Below, one piece after another: positions 1 to 11,819 of a stretch of DNA of 64,000 nt. The stretch lies in contig CM069597.1 of NCBI GenBank assembly GCA_035771175.1, positions 12,683,001 through 12,747,000 on the forward strand. The letters are read 5' to 3'. How positions within the stretch are numbered: the first letter of the stretch is position 1; each line of letters starts with the position of its first letter. The notes under the pieces were generated by a model. It saw only the letters and a list, made by a program, of their open reading frames with translations, was not told the origin of the DNA and searched no databases. The stretch comes from Paratinospora sagittata (Eukaryota > Streptophyta > Magnoliopsida > Ranunculales > Menispermaceae). Both the position numbers and the translations under genes were made by a program.

Positions 1-585
1 TAATATATTCGTTGAATGATGCATGTGTTGAATAAGTGTTTGAAATGATTTTAAATGTCATATTTCTCTAAATGTATATAATTGCCATCTCAAGAACTAT
101 ATTTACTGAGCTGTTGTTTGCTCACCCCATTTCCTCCAATATTTCAGGTATTGAGTCGAAGGGAAAAGGAAAAATTCGTGAGTGATAATCACGTGAACCT
201 TCGTCTGATCAGTGTATGTATGCTTGGAGGAAATAAATTATATTTTTGTTATTTTGATATGTATAATTATCACACACTATATATATGTAATATCACCTAG
301 ATGGGTTGTGTGGTAATATTATATAATGCTTGGGATGATGAAATGAGATGATCATAGATATTTATCATATGAGACTTTAATTTGTGAAATGAATGGAATG
401 TTTATAGAGATCTATATTGGATTTGATTTGTGGTATATTAGAAAAAAAAAATTGTTGAAAGTTTTGGGAATTATTGTGAGACTACGTGAAGGCTGACAGT
501 GTATTATATATTGTATATGGGTATGTACAGTGTATAGTACACTGTGTCGGTCATGACGTCAGCCTACGTCAAGGGCGTCGTGACA
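1..585 (+). mobile_element. 3' part of a Ty3-type LTR (cut by window start)
   Basis: The sequence is collinear with the right third of the solo LTR at 44115-46969. Shared features are the stretch around 'gagctgttgtttgctcac' and the terminal block ending 'gggcgtcgtgaca'. It ends in CA at 585. No PBS follows, so it is a 3' LTR or a solo LTR. The left end and target duplication lie outside the window; the right copy of the duplication would be cgaac (586-590). Confidence 0.8.
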
Positions 586-821
586 CGAACAATTTCTCTA
601 CAAGAGTTATTGATATAATCCTATACAAGCTCTAACTTAGGCATCAAAGAGTTTTTGGCCGGCACCACACTGGTGTTTCTTACGATAACCCAACTTTTTT
701 CTCTCTTCTTCTCAGATCTAGCTGATAAACCCTTGCTGAAGTCAGAGAGCTCATAATTCCAGACCAGATCATCTCCTCCACTTGTTCATCTACTTGGTGT
801 TGGTAAGATTTTGCACCAACA
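586..821 (+). mobile_element. 3' end of an unrelated LTR, split by the preceding LTR
   Basis: This matches the reverse complement of the LTR at 56261-56925 over its 3' third. Shared blocks are 'taacttaggcatca', the pair 'ccacactggtgtt' and 'cttacgata', and the end 'ttgcaccaaca'. The LTR terminus is CCAACA at 821. The upstream part is missing because the Ty3-type LTR ending at 585 sits inside it. No primer-binding site follows. Confidence 0.7.
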
Positions 822-965
822 AGAACTTTTCTCTTTTAGTCTCAAACACCCATCTTATCCTATTTTTCTTACCATCTAACCTAACAACTCAAGAAAAGTA
901 GTTGAGGGTTATGGGTCTTCTTAATTAGAGGCCTTGTATGTAATAATTTTTTAATATTTTTATTA

Positions 966-1000
966 TATATACATACATACACATATACACATACACACAC

Positions 1001-1033
<33 letters not shown>
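966..1033. repeat. Mixed CA/TA microsatellite
   Basis: A run of ATAC, CA and then (AT)n units. It has no coding meaning. It lies in 822-1180, which otherwise shows only AT-rich sequence and the hAT-like remnant. Confidence 0.85.
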
Positions 1034-1035
<2 letters not shown>

Positions 1036-1036
<1 letters not shown>

Positions 1037-1175
1037 TTTAAGAGGTCGGGTCGGGTTGCTCAAAAATTAATCTGACCAACCCTATATATTAATCAAACCC
1101 AACCCGACCGGACCTGAAATGGTCGGTTTGGTCGGGTCGGGTGGGGTTGGTCAAGTTGCTTACACCCCTAACCAT
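1036..1175 (-). mobile_element. hAT-like terminal remnant
   Basis: This stretch is rich in alternating 'gggtcgggt' and 'acccgacc' words and ends 'cttacacccct a'. Read on the minus strand that gives TAGGGGTGTAAG, the terminal motif of the complete hAT element at 59601-60610. The opposite end is not visible, so it is a fragment. No 8-bp target duplication could be paired. Confidence 0.45.
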
Positions 1176-1460
1176 CATCGCATGTCTCATCCAGACCACC
1201 CCCTGGCCGAGGTTCAAAGGCCTTAGATTGGCTAAGGATTCGCACATTCTTCATCTACTTCCGTGAATGACCCTTTCTCTTATCAGTATCACCGATGTTA
1301 TTGGACACAAGACCCCCCTGCACACCACTCTCGCATTTTGCATCTCCAAACTCCCTCCCTCCTGAGAGAACGAAACAACGCCAGGTTTGAACTACTCCAC
1401 TCCCTGTCAAGACACCCGCTGACCAGGTCCATCATGGCCAAGAGTCGAATTCCCTAGCAC

Positions 1461-3510
1461 TCAAACCCTCATCATCTCGGCATCACCCTTAACATTCCCT
1501 TTCACTGGTCTGGAAGTCGCCGAAGAAGGAGAGCCAGACAACGGAGTGTTTGAAACATGTGTTGAGAGCACTGTATCATCACCCAAAGAAATCGTGGGAC
1601 AAGAAGAAGAAGAAAGGTCCTGGGCTGCGCAACTCTTCAAGCCGACATGGTCGTCCTGTTGGTCCATCATATTATCTGGGTTAAGCCCAGTAGCCAAGAC
1701 AACATCGATGAGCCCATTGTTTGCATCAACATTGTCAGAAATAGGCCTGGGGGATACACCCAGCCCAGAATCATTCGCCCCATCAGCATGTGGCCCACCA
1801 AACCCCTGCGGCCCATTACCAAGAACCAACAGAACCGAGTCGACGACAGCCCCTGAACGCTGACACCTGGCGACTTGCTGGACACGTCTCCAATCAACTG
1901 CGCTCCACCCATCCTCGTATTACACGTCCACAACATTAAATGCCACCCCTAGTAACTTCTGATCGTCATGCAGAACGGTACGACCGTTATTAACAACGCG
2001 TTGCACATTCCACGGCCGGGGTCCTCTCCGGGAGGGGGGACCCTACCGGCCACCGCTCGCCAACATTTCAAAAGTGTCGATTTCTTTTTATCCGTCTAGA
2101 AACTGGTGATCGTCTTGGGTAGCTCGTTGTTGCTCACACCACCGCCAATCCCGTCAAACGTCCTCGCCATGAAACCAAATGGTCAATCGCCGAAAGTTCT
2201 AAATGTTGGGAAAATAGATGGATGTAAAGAAATAATTTCACAACCCCAGGATAAATTCCCAAACTAAAATACAACAAAGATAACACCAAAGATTTTTGCG
2301 TGGAAAACCCTCCAAAGATGAGGTAAAAACCACGGGACCCGTAGGCCGCTTAAAGACTTCCACTATAATATAATGAGATTACAAACTTCACCTTTCGGTG
2401 GATCTCTAACAAATATACAATATCTATGTATCTTCAAGTTGTGGATAACACTTCACAAATTGGCTCACACTTTTACTTCTCAAAGAAACTCTCTTTGAGG
2501 CTCTCTGGATCTCTCCTATTAGATCTCTAGAATTAGATCTCTCCGAATGAATTTTCAAGTTGAAGTTAAGGCTCTATTTATAGAGCTATGGAGGGGCAAT
2601 TTCGTAATTAAGGAGTTCATATTTTAATACAAAAAATGTCTTCAATTTCAGCAAGTTTGGCGTATGATTTTGACCAAAACATTTGTTGCTGCCCACGTGA
2701 TCATTGACATTTTTTTGTCGATGGTTGTTGGCTAACGTCAGCCTTTGAATGCAGCTGCCCATTTTGAATTCATTCTCAAAATGTTGGCCACCTACCAGCC
2801 CACGTGAAATTATGAGTGGACCATCACTAAAAATACGAACCTCAAACGACCCGTCCCCATGAAGAATCCATAGGTTCGAGGGAACGAAACCGTCTGCCAC
2901 CCAATCGACCTTCAATTTCGCATACCTTAAGAACGAAAGGTTCGCTATGTCGACGTGCACCTCCAACAATCCCCCGCATACATCGCCAATCTTTCCAAAC
3001 ACCTCCGTTCCCCAACACTCCAGAGGAATGCAATCCACACCTATCCATTCATTACAACAGCTTAGCAGTGGCTCATGTCATTGCCATTAATCAACCCATT
3101 CCACCACATCCACACTCGATGAACTCAAATTCTGCAACAGAGTTGATCTTTCTATGTTAATCCGGCACCACATGATAACGCCGTCATCCGTTAATACCGA
3201 GAGAGCAATCTCTCTCTTAATAAAGTTCGAAATCTCCTTTCATCACTTCGACATTAATGACACTGTTGTTCTCTCAATCAGTTTGCTTAGCCGATCATTT
3301 TTTGTTCGACCCATCACTTCCCACCATGCAAGAGCACAACTACTCCATTCTACTTTGAGAAGAAAAGTCTTCAGACGAGCCTTTTCTTCGATCCACACCA
3401 CCCTCCGATTAGTACTACACCACATTGAGAAATCCTTTCCCCCAACCCTAAACCCCACCTTCCCTTTCCCACTCCCGTCACTCATGTTTCGAAATGGAAT
3501 GTTGTCTTAA
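1461..3510 (-). pseudogene. Decayed LINE ORF1 (DUF4283-type), split by a copia solo LTR
   Basis: Read on the minus strand, 2832-3045 encodes a stretch with 'WGTEVFGKIGDVCGG'. This resembles the DUF4283 segment of plant L1-type LINE ORF1 proteins, where a '(L)W...(F/L)..IG..CGG' motif precedes the nucleic-acid-binding part. Upstream pieces lie at 3243-3485 in another frame. Downstream, 1461-1829 is an open, Ser/Asp/Gly-rich stretch that would suit the linker after DUF4283. The frame is broken several times and the solo LTR at 2204-2826 sits inside it. No reverse transcriptase follows at lower coordinates. Family assignment rests on one motif and is moderate; the 1461-1829 part is inferred from position only. 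An alternative is a captured gene with a DUF4283-like fold. Confidence 0.5.
2204..2826 (-). mobile_element. Solo LTR of a copia element
   Basis: The 623-bp block is flanked by the exact 5-bp duplication ctaaa (2199-2203 and 2827-2831). On the minus strand it begins TGATGGTCC and ends TTTCCCAACA, with a TATA box (ctataaatagagcc) near 2580. This is the usual layout of a Tork/Angela-like copia LTR. Neither PBS nor PPT is attached, so it is a solo LTR. It interrupts the LINE ORF1 remnant. Confidence 0.85.
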
Positions 3511-3880
3511 TTCCAAAATTATGTTCATTGTTTGACATATTTTAACTTTTAGGGTGTAAATTATTTAGACATACACTTTAAATATATACGATACTACACA
3601 TAGCCTTAAAGTAATTAAAATTGAATAATTAGATTGAATTAATATTCGATTTAAATCTAGAAAAATCAGGTTGGTTTGTATTCGATTTTTTTTCCTTAAA
3701 AAGTTCAGATTGGATCTTGTTTTTTGAAATTCATTTTATATTGAACTGAGTTGAGTATTTAATTTTTATATTGGTTTCAACCACATCCTTGCCTAGGGTT
3801 AGAATCAAACCCATCCATTTTGAAGTCCCTATACATGTAGTACTACACGTAAAACAGCAGCACAGCAGCCCAATATACAA

Positions 3881-3950
3881 AACTCCCGCTTATGTATAGG
3901 GGTTCCAAAGAAGGAAACTCCCGCTTATGTATAGGGGTTCCAAAGAAGGT
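3881..3950. repeat. Perfect tandem duplication, period 35 bp
   Basis: The unit starting 'aactcccgcttatgtatagg' occurs twice back to back (3881-3915, 3916-3950) without visible mismatch, so the duplication is recent. Confidence 0.9.
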
Positions 3951-4035
3951 CAGACCATTTTTGAATTTATTGTATGCAACGGTTACCTTACATGGCAAAA
4001 AATTATTTTCAACTTCATAGTAGTCCTATTCATGT

Positions 4036-4038
<3 letters not shown>

Positions 4039-4079
<41 letters not shown>
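4039..4079. repeat. (AT)n microsatellite
   Basis: An uninterrupted AT dinucleotide run of about 20 units. Confidence 0.95.
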
Positions 4080-4083
<4 letters not shown>

Positions 4084-4952
4084 GATTTTTCCTTAAAATT
4101 CCCTTGTTGGTCAGCTGACGACCTTACAAATAAGCCATTTGGCACAGCGGGCCTCCAAACATCATCACCATATTAGCACTGAAACCCAAAAGGGAACAGA
4201 AAAGATAAACATACGATATTCTATCTAGAAAGAGACCGAATAAGAAACAAGGGATTTAACTTTTGAGAACCACAAAACGATTGATCGAGAATCAGAATGA
4301 TTCCCAGCAGTTAATGTTCATTTTTGCTTTCTTGTTACGTTTGGTCTTAACTGATTGGATACTAGCGTTTGCTTTGCCTTCCAAATCAGTTCCAACCCAG
4401 GAAGGGGTATCAGAGAACTAACAGAGACCCAAATCCTGTAGTGTTAACATTTAAACATTTATCAGGTCTTCACCCACAACCATACTAAGAGAGCACTTGG
4501 AGTAAATTATAGGATTAGGTCGTCTACTGCTTTACACTGCCCATTCAGCTGGACCCAGAACAACGCAGTGGCTAAACCCACGTAAATGTACCCTACAACA
4601 GTACCATTTGTGTTGCACATTATAACTAGTCATTCTTGAATAGTTAAAAGAATTGGGAAGTGCAGAACTAAGCTATCATTCACAATTGGAAGTGCTCTTT
4701 CCTATCATGTCCCAAACAAAAATTCAAGCTTCAACTGATTACAATGAACAAAGAAAAGTACAAGGAATTTTAAATGGGTCCATATCCTACAAGCAGCAAA
4801 TGTAGGAAGCAATTTATTAGTAGTAGTAACCTCAAAAACACCTCCAACCCTCGGTACCTAAATTTTTTTTTCAAGGTACTATATTATGTAATCAGTTCTG
4901 TTGCAAAGTCCACCCTTTCCATGGCTCTACTGAAGCACAGCACAGCAAGATT

Positions 4953-7900
4953 TCAGTATCGGTGTGCCAACTTCTCTTGCTCCTGGTAATGTTGGGCATA
5001 ACTGCACCCAATCAAAGAGTTAATTAGTTATCGGCTGGTAGTATGGAAAGAGATGCGCTATTCTAACTACAAAAAACATAACAATAAATGGAAGTAAAAT
5101 GCATATAACAGATATTGATACTGATGTGTCTGCATGTGCAGTAAAATACATATTACAATATGGTTTTGGGCTTTTTCATTGGTTATTTGACTGGTAAATG
5201 TGTGTTCTCACAAGTCTAATTCAGAATAGTCAATTAGCCAGGCTACTATCTCCATTCTAACCATACTGGGATATAAGTAGGAGAATTGGTAGTGAAAAGT
5301 CAACATATATAAGAGAAGATCTAAGGTCAATGCATGGTGCTACAAGACTTATAATTTTCCAGAATGTTTAAACAGTGATAACAGCTAATTAAAAATATAT
5401 CTGAATATTTTTTAAAAACTCTAATGTCCAAAATTTCGCTTATGCATTTTTTCAAAAAAACCAAAAAGAAATCCAAAGGTTATTCACAATTTATTTCAAC
5501 CTAACACCATAATAAGGCATGCAGAGATTAGAAAAGAAAATACTTTGAGCACAATACGACATTGTATATGCATCAAGAAATAAACATTCATTGACAGAAA
5601 TCTTATTACCAAGGCAGTGTAGCACCATATTTAATTATATTATAAAATAGGAAAGTTGATAAAACACAAGGCATATTGAACACTGAACATTTAACATCTG
5701 TAAGAATTCCAGAAAAACAAGGCAACAATCCCTAGTCCTTCACAGGCCAAGCCTTTACATGGCATGCTAACCTACAAGTTGGAAGCAATTACCCAATGGG
5801 AAATTGAATAGATACAAGAAAAAGAAGTGCATTTCGAAGAGTTACTGGCTGCTGGCTTGTTTCGAAAGGGAATAGGTGGAATTCATTCTAATGTAGGAAC
5901 TTGTTACATAAACCGTGGCCCTTGGTACCATCAGATGCGCACTTCCACAAGTAACGTGGACACAATTATTCTTCTCCAGCTTGCATTCCACATGTTACTT
6001 TTCAGGGAAGTTGATTGAAGTGGAGTAACATGATATACGTAAATAAATACATCAGAATTTTGGGCTTTTAATATTCACTAGTCAAGGCTCAAGCATTCAC
6101 TTGCCATCGACACTGCTACATCTGCCTCTCTTATTGTACCTTAAGAAGCAAAATTTACCCCATTTCATCATACCTTAATGCAATCCTAAAGCGTCTTATT
6201 GCTTGGTCTAAGTTATCATCCTTCATTGTGTTTTATGCTAGTTTATTCATCATTTCTATTTCCCTTCCAAAATTTCTCAGTGAAGGAATATGGTGATAAA
6301 TAAATAAGACCCACTTGTCAGAATGTCTCTCTTACAAGCCAGGCTTTGGCTCAAAACACAAGATATGCTGGAGGTACAACAGTAGATAAAAAATTGTCGT
6401 GTAACACTAACATAAGTTTGGAGGGTAATTCGAATTGTCTACTAGGCATCATTTTTTGCACAACTTGGTGCCCAAAAGTCTACATAGAGATGAACTATTT
6501 GCGACATGATGAAGAACAATAAGAACAATTCAACTAAAAAGGGCATATGCAATGCACGAGAATCCTACCATTGCAAGGTCTTGGGAAGGGCCAATATATG
6601 TAGACTTACCTCCACATTGGAGAGACTATTTCTATCTTCAAACCCATAACCTTTAGGTCACAATGGAGCAACCTCAACCATTGTGCCAAAGCCATCCATG
6701 TCAGCAAACTTGAACTATTTTTATGTATGTTTACCTTATCATATAAACATTGTCTAGCACTAAAGACACAAATTTAGAGATACCGATTTGAGACATGATG
6801 AAGAACAATAAGAAAAATTCAACTAAAAAGGGTATATTCAATGCACGAGAATCTCGGCATTGCAAAGTTTGCAGAAAAGGCGATGTATGTAGCCTTATCT
6901 CCACATTGAACATCCTATTTCGGGATTCAAACTTATGACCTTTAGGTCACAATGGAGCAACTTCAATCAATGATCCAAAGCCCACCCTTCAATAAGAGCA
7001 ACTCAACTCATTAATAAAGAATGAATTAAAGTTGGATGTTGCTAATAAATAGATAAACACGAAATGTTGGCAAACTTGAACTATTATTATATATGTTTAT
7101 ATTATCACATAAACAATGTCAAGCACTAAAGAGACAAATTTCACATCTTAACTGCTTCAATTGTAATGAACATTACTAAAAACTTAGGTGACATTGGTTA
7201 ACTCTATTTATAACCTCTACAAAAGTATAGGGTAGTGAAATAGTTATTTTTTGATAAATATTTCTACTTTCTCTACGTCTAAATGAAGTAGAGGTATAAC
7301 CTCTACAAATATAAGTAAAAAAAATTTGGCTTATGACATTAGGGCTTAAACCTTTACTATAAATATAACTCCATCTTAAAAAGAAGTAGAGGCTAAGTAG
7401 AGTTACCGAACGCTACCCACTGTTTTCAAGGCGCCAAGGCGATGTTTAGACAATTTGCCTTGTTTAGACAAGGCGTAGCCTAGACGCGGCCTAGGTGATT
7501 AAAAAAATATTTATTTATAGGTACCTAGATAATTAATTAATTATTTACAGGCCCTGGACAGTTCACATACAAAATTATATGTATCTAACTATATTCTATA
7601 ATGAATGTTAAATTTTCATAAATTGATAAAAAAACACTTCATATTAATTAAAATCATGTATACAAATTGCTAGGCAACAAATATCTGTCGCCGGAGGGTC
7701 CCTGATGGTCGCTGGAGATTTCAACGGTGTTTCTTGGTTGGAGCAAATGGAAAGATTGAGCTTCGAGGGTTTACTATAGAAAGGTGAGGGGGGTTATGTT
7801 TATAAAGTTTTTTTTTTTTTAAATTAGAGAGATCCCCCTAAACTTTTTAAATATTTGCACCAATCCCCACTGCTTGCCTAGCACTATGGCTAGGTGACGC

Positions 7901-10900
7901 CTTGGAAACATTGACGCTACATTAAAATGCACATATTATAAATCAAGATTCTCTATGTTTTGTTGTTATTAAAAAAAATTAACAAATAAAAATGCGACAA
8001 AAATATTAGGTATTATGAAGTCTTAGTTTTGAGCATCTCTTGTAACTTTTAAGTCTTTCACTTTTTTTTTTATTATAATGATAATCAATCCTTGTGATTA
8101 ATAATAAACAACTAACGCATTTTTTTTTCCCAAAACTAAACAACTTATATTTATGTTCACCATGTAATGTATATATAATCTAAGAGCTATGTTACCTGGA
8201 CTTGGTATACGGCTACAAATCTATGGTCAGACTTGTTCAAATTTAAATCATAGAATACAGGGACTCGACAAACTATCCAAAAATTTGTATCTAGGTACTT
8301 GGATAGGGTTATGTTCAATACTAAGCATATATGTTATTTGGACTTGGCATACGGTTACAGATCTATCTAGAGGTCAGACTTGTTCAAATTTAAATCATAG
8401 AATACGGGGACTCGACAAACTATCTAAAAATTTGGATCTAGGTACTTGGATAGGGTAATGTTCAATACTAAGCATATATTATATCTTTTTTCTTTCCTTT
8501 TTTTTTTTTTTTTCTTCACTTAAATGAATTGTTACCTATTAGTGATTTTCTTATTTTCCACTTTCTCTTTTTATGCTTTCTCTCTCTTTCTCTCTTTTTT
8601 TTTAAGAGAATCTACATAGTAGTATTCCAAAACTGAAAGTGTCGGAAACATACCCACACCCACGTCGATATGATGAAATGTCAACACTGGTACGTAGGGC
8701 TAAAGTAACGAGTCCAAATAACATAATCTAAGAGAAATTTAGGCTTGAAGCTTCACAACTTGTATCCCTACTAATAATTGAAACTAGAACATTAACAAAG
8801 GAAAAAAACAAGTATACTTATTTTAATACAAATTTGTAGTCTCATACTATGTGCAAATGTTATTGAAGATATATAATATTATGTTTTAAATAAAAAAAAT
8901 TAATGTATAAATTTCAATTTGTATATTAAAGAAGTTAGATAAAAATATATCTTTTAAAAATTAGATTACTACAAGAAATAATAAACTAAAAAAATCTAAA
9001 ATAATCACAACTCTCAAATTAGAAATTATTAAAATTTTAATATTTAATGGTCCGCTAAAATCACATAAAAAGAAAAGAATCAAAGTGTTCAACTCAAGTC
9101 AACTAAGTTTTTTCCAACAACATAGGATCGACTACATGAACCTGTTTGTTCGAAATACTTGGTCACAGGTGTAATGCGTCACTTAAGAAGAATGTCCTAA
9201 CCTTTCGTTTAGAGTAGATTCACGTCATAATTAATCTAACAAAGTTTTATTTTGGCTTTTAGCTATCTAACACAACCTTCTCTTTTATCTAGACTTAGGA
9301 CCAACTATGTTTAAAAATATGCAAATATAACACCAAAAAAATAAAAAATAAAAAATTCAATGCTAAGAAATCAAAATAGTCTAATTAGAAAATTATATCT
9401 TAAACTTTAATGAAAATAATTTTATACTAAAAAAAATTATTTATTCTTGTTGTAGAATGAAGAAAATTATATTGTAATACTTTGTTACATTTATTTTAGA
9501 TATTAAAATTTTTATTTTGTTAGAGTTTAGTAGTATTATAAACTAATTTGGTTTTTTGCTCCATCACATGATTTGTAGTGTTTTCAAGGCGTCAAGGCGA
9601 TGTCTAGGCAATTTGCCCTGTCTAGGCAAGGCGAAGCCTAGTTGTGGCTTAGATGATAAAAATATATTTATATACAGGTCCCTAGATAATTAATTAATTG
9701 TTTACAGGTCCCTAGACAGTTCATACACAAAATTATATATATCTAACTGTATTCTATAATAAATGTTAAAAGTCATAAAATGATCAGAAACACTTCGTAT
9801 TAATTAAAATCATGTCCACTAAATATTAATTCATGTCACAATACACATTATCCAAAATGTTCAAAAGTACAAAACTTAAATATCTATTGCCGAAAGGTTA
9901 TCGGAGATTTCGATGGCATTTCTTGATCAGAACAAATGGAAAGGATGGGCTTAGGGAGAAAAAAGGTTTGGGGGTTTATTATAGAAAGAGGGGCATTTAT
10001 GTTTTTTAACCTTTTTTTTAATTAGACAGACCCCCCAAAACTTTTTAAATATTTTCACAAACTCTCCACTGCCTGCCTAATATAGTGCTTAGGCGTTTTC
10101 TCCCTAAAACGCCAAGGCAACCGCCTTGACAACACTGATGATTTGTTTAGTACAGAGTTATACATTAAGAATTTAATAAATTAAGCGCAAAACTTTCTAT
10201 ATTTAAATTTATTTTAAAGGAATGTTATATTTTTAAAGCCCCTGATTTTACTTCGTGGGTGAAATCAGCCACATGGCTGCATATGACTGCTTACTGTTGC
10301 AATTGCACTATTGATAACAAGAACAAAAACCAGCCAAGCTAAATCCTTTTTGGAAAAAAAAGAAAAGAAAAGCCTCTGTAACGGGGCATCCATGTGCTAT
10401 TATAGTTAAAGGGGAAGGAGGCAAATGATAACAGATTCATGTACTAGGCCAAAATGGAAAAACTATAGGGCTGTATTGACTTATGTTATAAAAGAAGAGG
10501 AAATGTGCATTCAATGGGCTACAATGAAGTGTTAGTTACAAAGAGAAGATATAACATATTTTTTTTCTTTATTTAGAAGTAGGGTGATAGTTTGTTATCT
10601 CTGAACATTCTCCAAAAACTTTAGATTGCGCTTGACACATATAAGAAAGTTTATCCTTTCTGTTACAAGCTATTGGTTCTCATAAAATGCACCTAATTTA
10701 TAATCCTTCTCAATAATTCATTAACTATCAGAATCCATCTCATTTAAGCAAAAAAGGATCAGCATTAGTTGATCTTCTGCTAATTATATACAATACAGAT
10801 CTTGTTTGAACTTAAATGATGTCATAGATGTAGATAAGGGCTTGTAATAAAGGGTTCCGAAGACTAAATAGCATCAAACCTGTTGGTAAAATATCACATG

Positions 10901-11694
10901 AGGATAAAAAAAAATTCATAAATCTTTTATTTATCCCTAGTCCTCTAGCATCTTCATTTACAATTAATTTTAGTGTACATCATTTTAGGTCTCGAACATA
11001 CATATAATGAGAGCGATATGATCAAGGTAATGATTTGATTTGACTTGACCGTGGTTGCAAAAAGTCCCGATTAAAAATCGATGATTTCGCAATTCAATTA
11101 AGGGGAAAATGACTCGATGCTTCTGAATCACCTCGAATCCCATGACTGACCACAACACAACCAAGAACCATAGAAAATTCTTTGCTTATTGCATATTTCA
11201 GGGTCGTGCGGCTTGTCCTCAGACTCGCGCTAGACGTTTCCTAAAAGGGACATCATCTATCAGATTCATTAAGAAACGAAACCCTAGATTCCATCTAGTA
11301 AACCATTTCATCCAATACGATCGAAACAGTGGCCATACTGCGACCAATCTAATATATTTATCGATAGATTCAAGGCCTTGAAATTATAGATCGACTTTTT
11401 CACACAAAACCAGATCCAATAAAAAGAAATAAAATAAAAAAACGTAGAAGAAGAAATGAAAACCCTAAAAAAAACTTGATCAAATGGAAAGAAGATAAGA
11501 AAGACAGATAGATTGAGGAAATACGTATAGGTTCCAACGACGGGAGTGACTAAGAGAAGGGCGCTGATCCAATTCTCGGAGATCTTGTGGTGGATTTTAT
11601 CAGGCAAATCCTTCCACAGTCCGCTCATCACCTTCTGCTGATACGGCGATAAGCTGTAAATCACTGCCTTCACTCTCACCGGTACCTTTCCCAT
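4953..11694 (-). CDS. QCR8: Cytochrome b-c1 complex subunit 8 (QCR8-type), two exons
   Basis: The product is a small subunit of mitochondrial complex III (ubiquinol-cytochrome c reductase) in the inner membrane. It is structural and helps bind cytochrome b. Exon 1 is 11525-11694 (starts MGKVPVRVKAVIYSLSPYQQ) and exon 2 is 4953-5001 (ends YQEQEKLAHRY then TGA). The donor is GTAT at 11524-11521 and the acceptor is GCAG just before 5001. The 170-nt and 49-nt exons join in phase to give exactly 72 residues, the usual plant length. The family core 'GLWKDLPDKIHHKISENW' is intact, followed by one hydrophobic segment (about residues 43-58) and a charged C-terminus. The start codon matches the family MGK start. 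The odd feature is the 6,523-bp intron full of transposons. I see no damage to the coding sequence, so I take the gene as functional. Confidence 0.93.
6536..6700 (-). mobile_element. Au-like SINE, copy 1
   Basis: On the minus strand this begins with the tRNA-derived head, with A-box-like 'tggcacaatggttgag' and B-box-like 'ggttatgggtttgaa'. It continues through the order typical of the angiosperm Au SINE (gag-gct-gta..., ...gcccttccc...) to 'tgcatatgccctttt'. It is diverged. The poly-T tail signal is short. Confidence 0.6.
6824..6990 (-). mobile_element. Au-like SINE, copy 2
   Basis: This diverged second copy of the element at 6536-6700 has the same orientation. The shared flanks ('gacatgatgaagaacaataag' beforehand, and a similar 'tgaactatt...tatgtttat' block further out) show that a larger segment, not only the SINE, was duplicated in tandem. 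Confidence 0.6.
7418..7913. mobile_element. hAT-type miniature element (MITE), copy 1
   Basis: The ends are CACTGTTTTCAAGG and, inverted, CAATGTTTCCAAGG. The 8-bp flanks are acgctacc and acgctaca (7 of 8 match). The interior is non-coding and matches the copy at 9576-10137 in the same orientation. The subterminal words 'aaggcg' and 'cctag' recur. An 8-bp duplication indicates the hAT superfamily. Confidence 0.75.
8189..8480. repeat. Tandem duplication, period about 142-147 bp
   Basis: Two copies of a block running from 'gttacctggacttgg' to 'caatactaagcatat'. They differ by scattered substitutions and a 5-bp insertion (ctaga region). An open frame spans both copies but encodes nothing recognisable. 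Confidence 0.85.
9576..10137. mobile_element. hAT-type miniature element (MITE), copy 2
   Basis: The terminal inverted repeats are TAGTGTTTTCAAGG and CAGTGTTGTCAAGG. An exact 8-bp target duplication, atgatttg, lies at 9568-9575 and 10138-10145. The element is non-coding and related to the copy at 7418-7913, with an insertion or deletion near 9815-9880. Confidence 0.85.
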
Positions 11695-11780
11695 TCTCTC
11701 TTCCTCCTCTCTTCTCGATTCTTCCTTCCTGAAACCGCAGCAAATACTCGTCCTCTCTCTCTCCAGGCCAACGTCTGTCC

Positions 11781-11792
11781 GTATATATATAA
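11781..11792 (-). promoter_or_regulatory. Probable TATA box of QCR8
   Basis: The minus strand reads ttatatatatac, 87 nt upstream of the start codon. It is followed by a CT/GA-rich leader, as in many plant housekeeping promoters. A transcription start near 11755 would give a 5' leader of about 60 nt. This is inferred from sequence only. Confidence 0.55.
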
Positions 11793-11819
11793 CAGGAGAA
11801 CGCGTCGTTCGTACCTTAC

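Larger units (their letters stand above)
3511..4452. other. AT-rich spacer between LINE remnant and QCR8 3' side
   Basis: No coding signal was found on either strand. The stretch holds the 35-bp direct duplication and the (AT)n run listed separately. It probably includes the downstream flank of the cytochrome bc1 subunit gene. Confidence 0.6.
5002..11524 (-). other. Single intron of QCR8 (6.5 kb), transposon-filled
   Basis: The boundaries are canonical GT and AG on the minus strand and keep phase 2. The intron contains two Au-like SINEs, two hAT miniature elements, a 142-147 bp tandem duplication and long AT-rich stretches (5020-6480, 7914-9570, 10140-11100) in which I see no coding or RNA gene. 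Confidence 0.88.

Noticed and set aside
881..1063. Open frame on the minus strand with YIYIY/CVCVCV runs
   Set aside because: It is the translation of the CA/TA microsatellite and hAT remnant, not a gene.
4774..4989. Plus-strand frame of 71 residues
   Set aside because: It is antisense to QCR8 exon 2 and its 3' flank.
8189..8458. 89-residue protein with internal repeat
   Set aside because: It is produced by the tandem DNA duplication; it has no homology I know of and sits in an intron.
11142..11381. Plus-strand frame of 79 residues
   Set aside because: It lies within the QCR8 intron with no recognisable domain; chance.
11308..11524. Extension of QCR8 exon 1 as one 128-residue protein
   Set aside because: The residues after GTYT do not match the family, while the donor GTATTTCC and a perfect exon 2 at 4953-5001 give the expected 72 residues.
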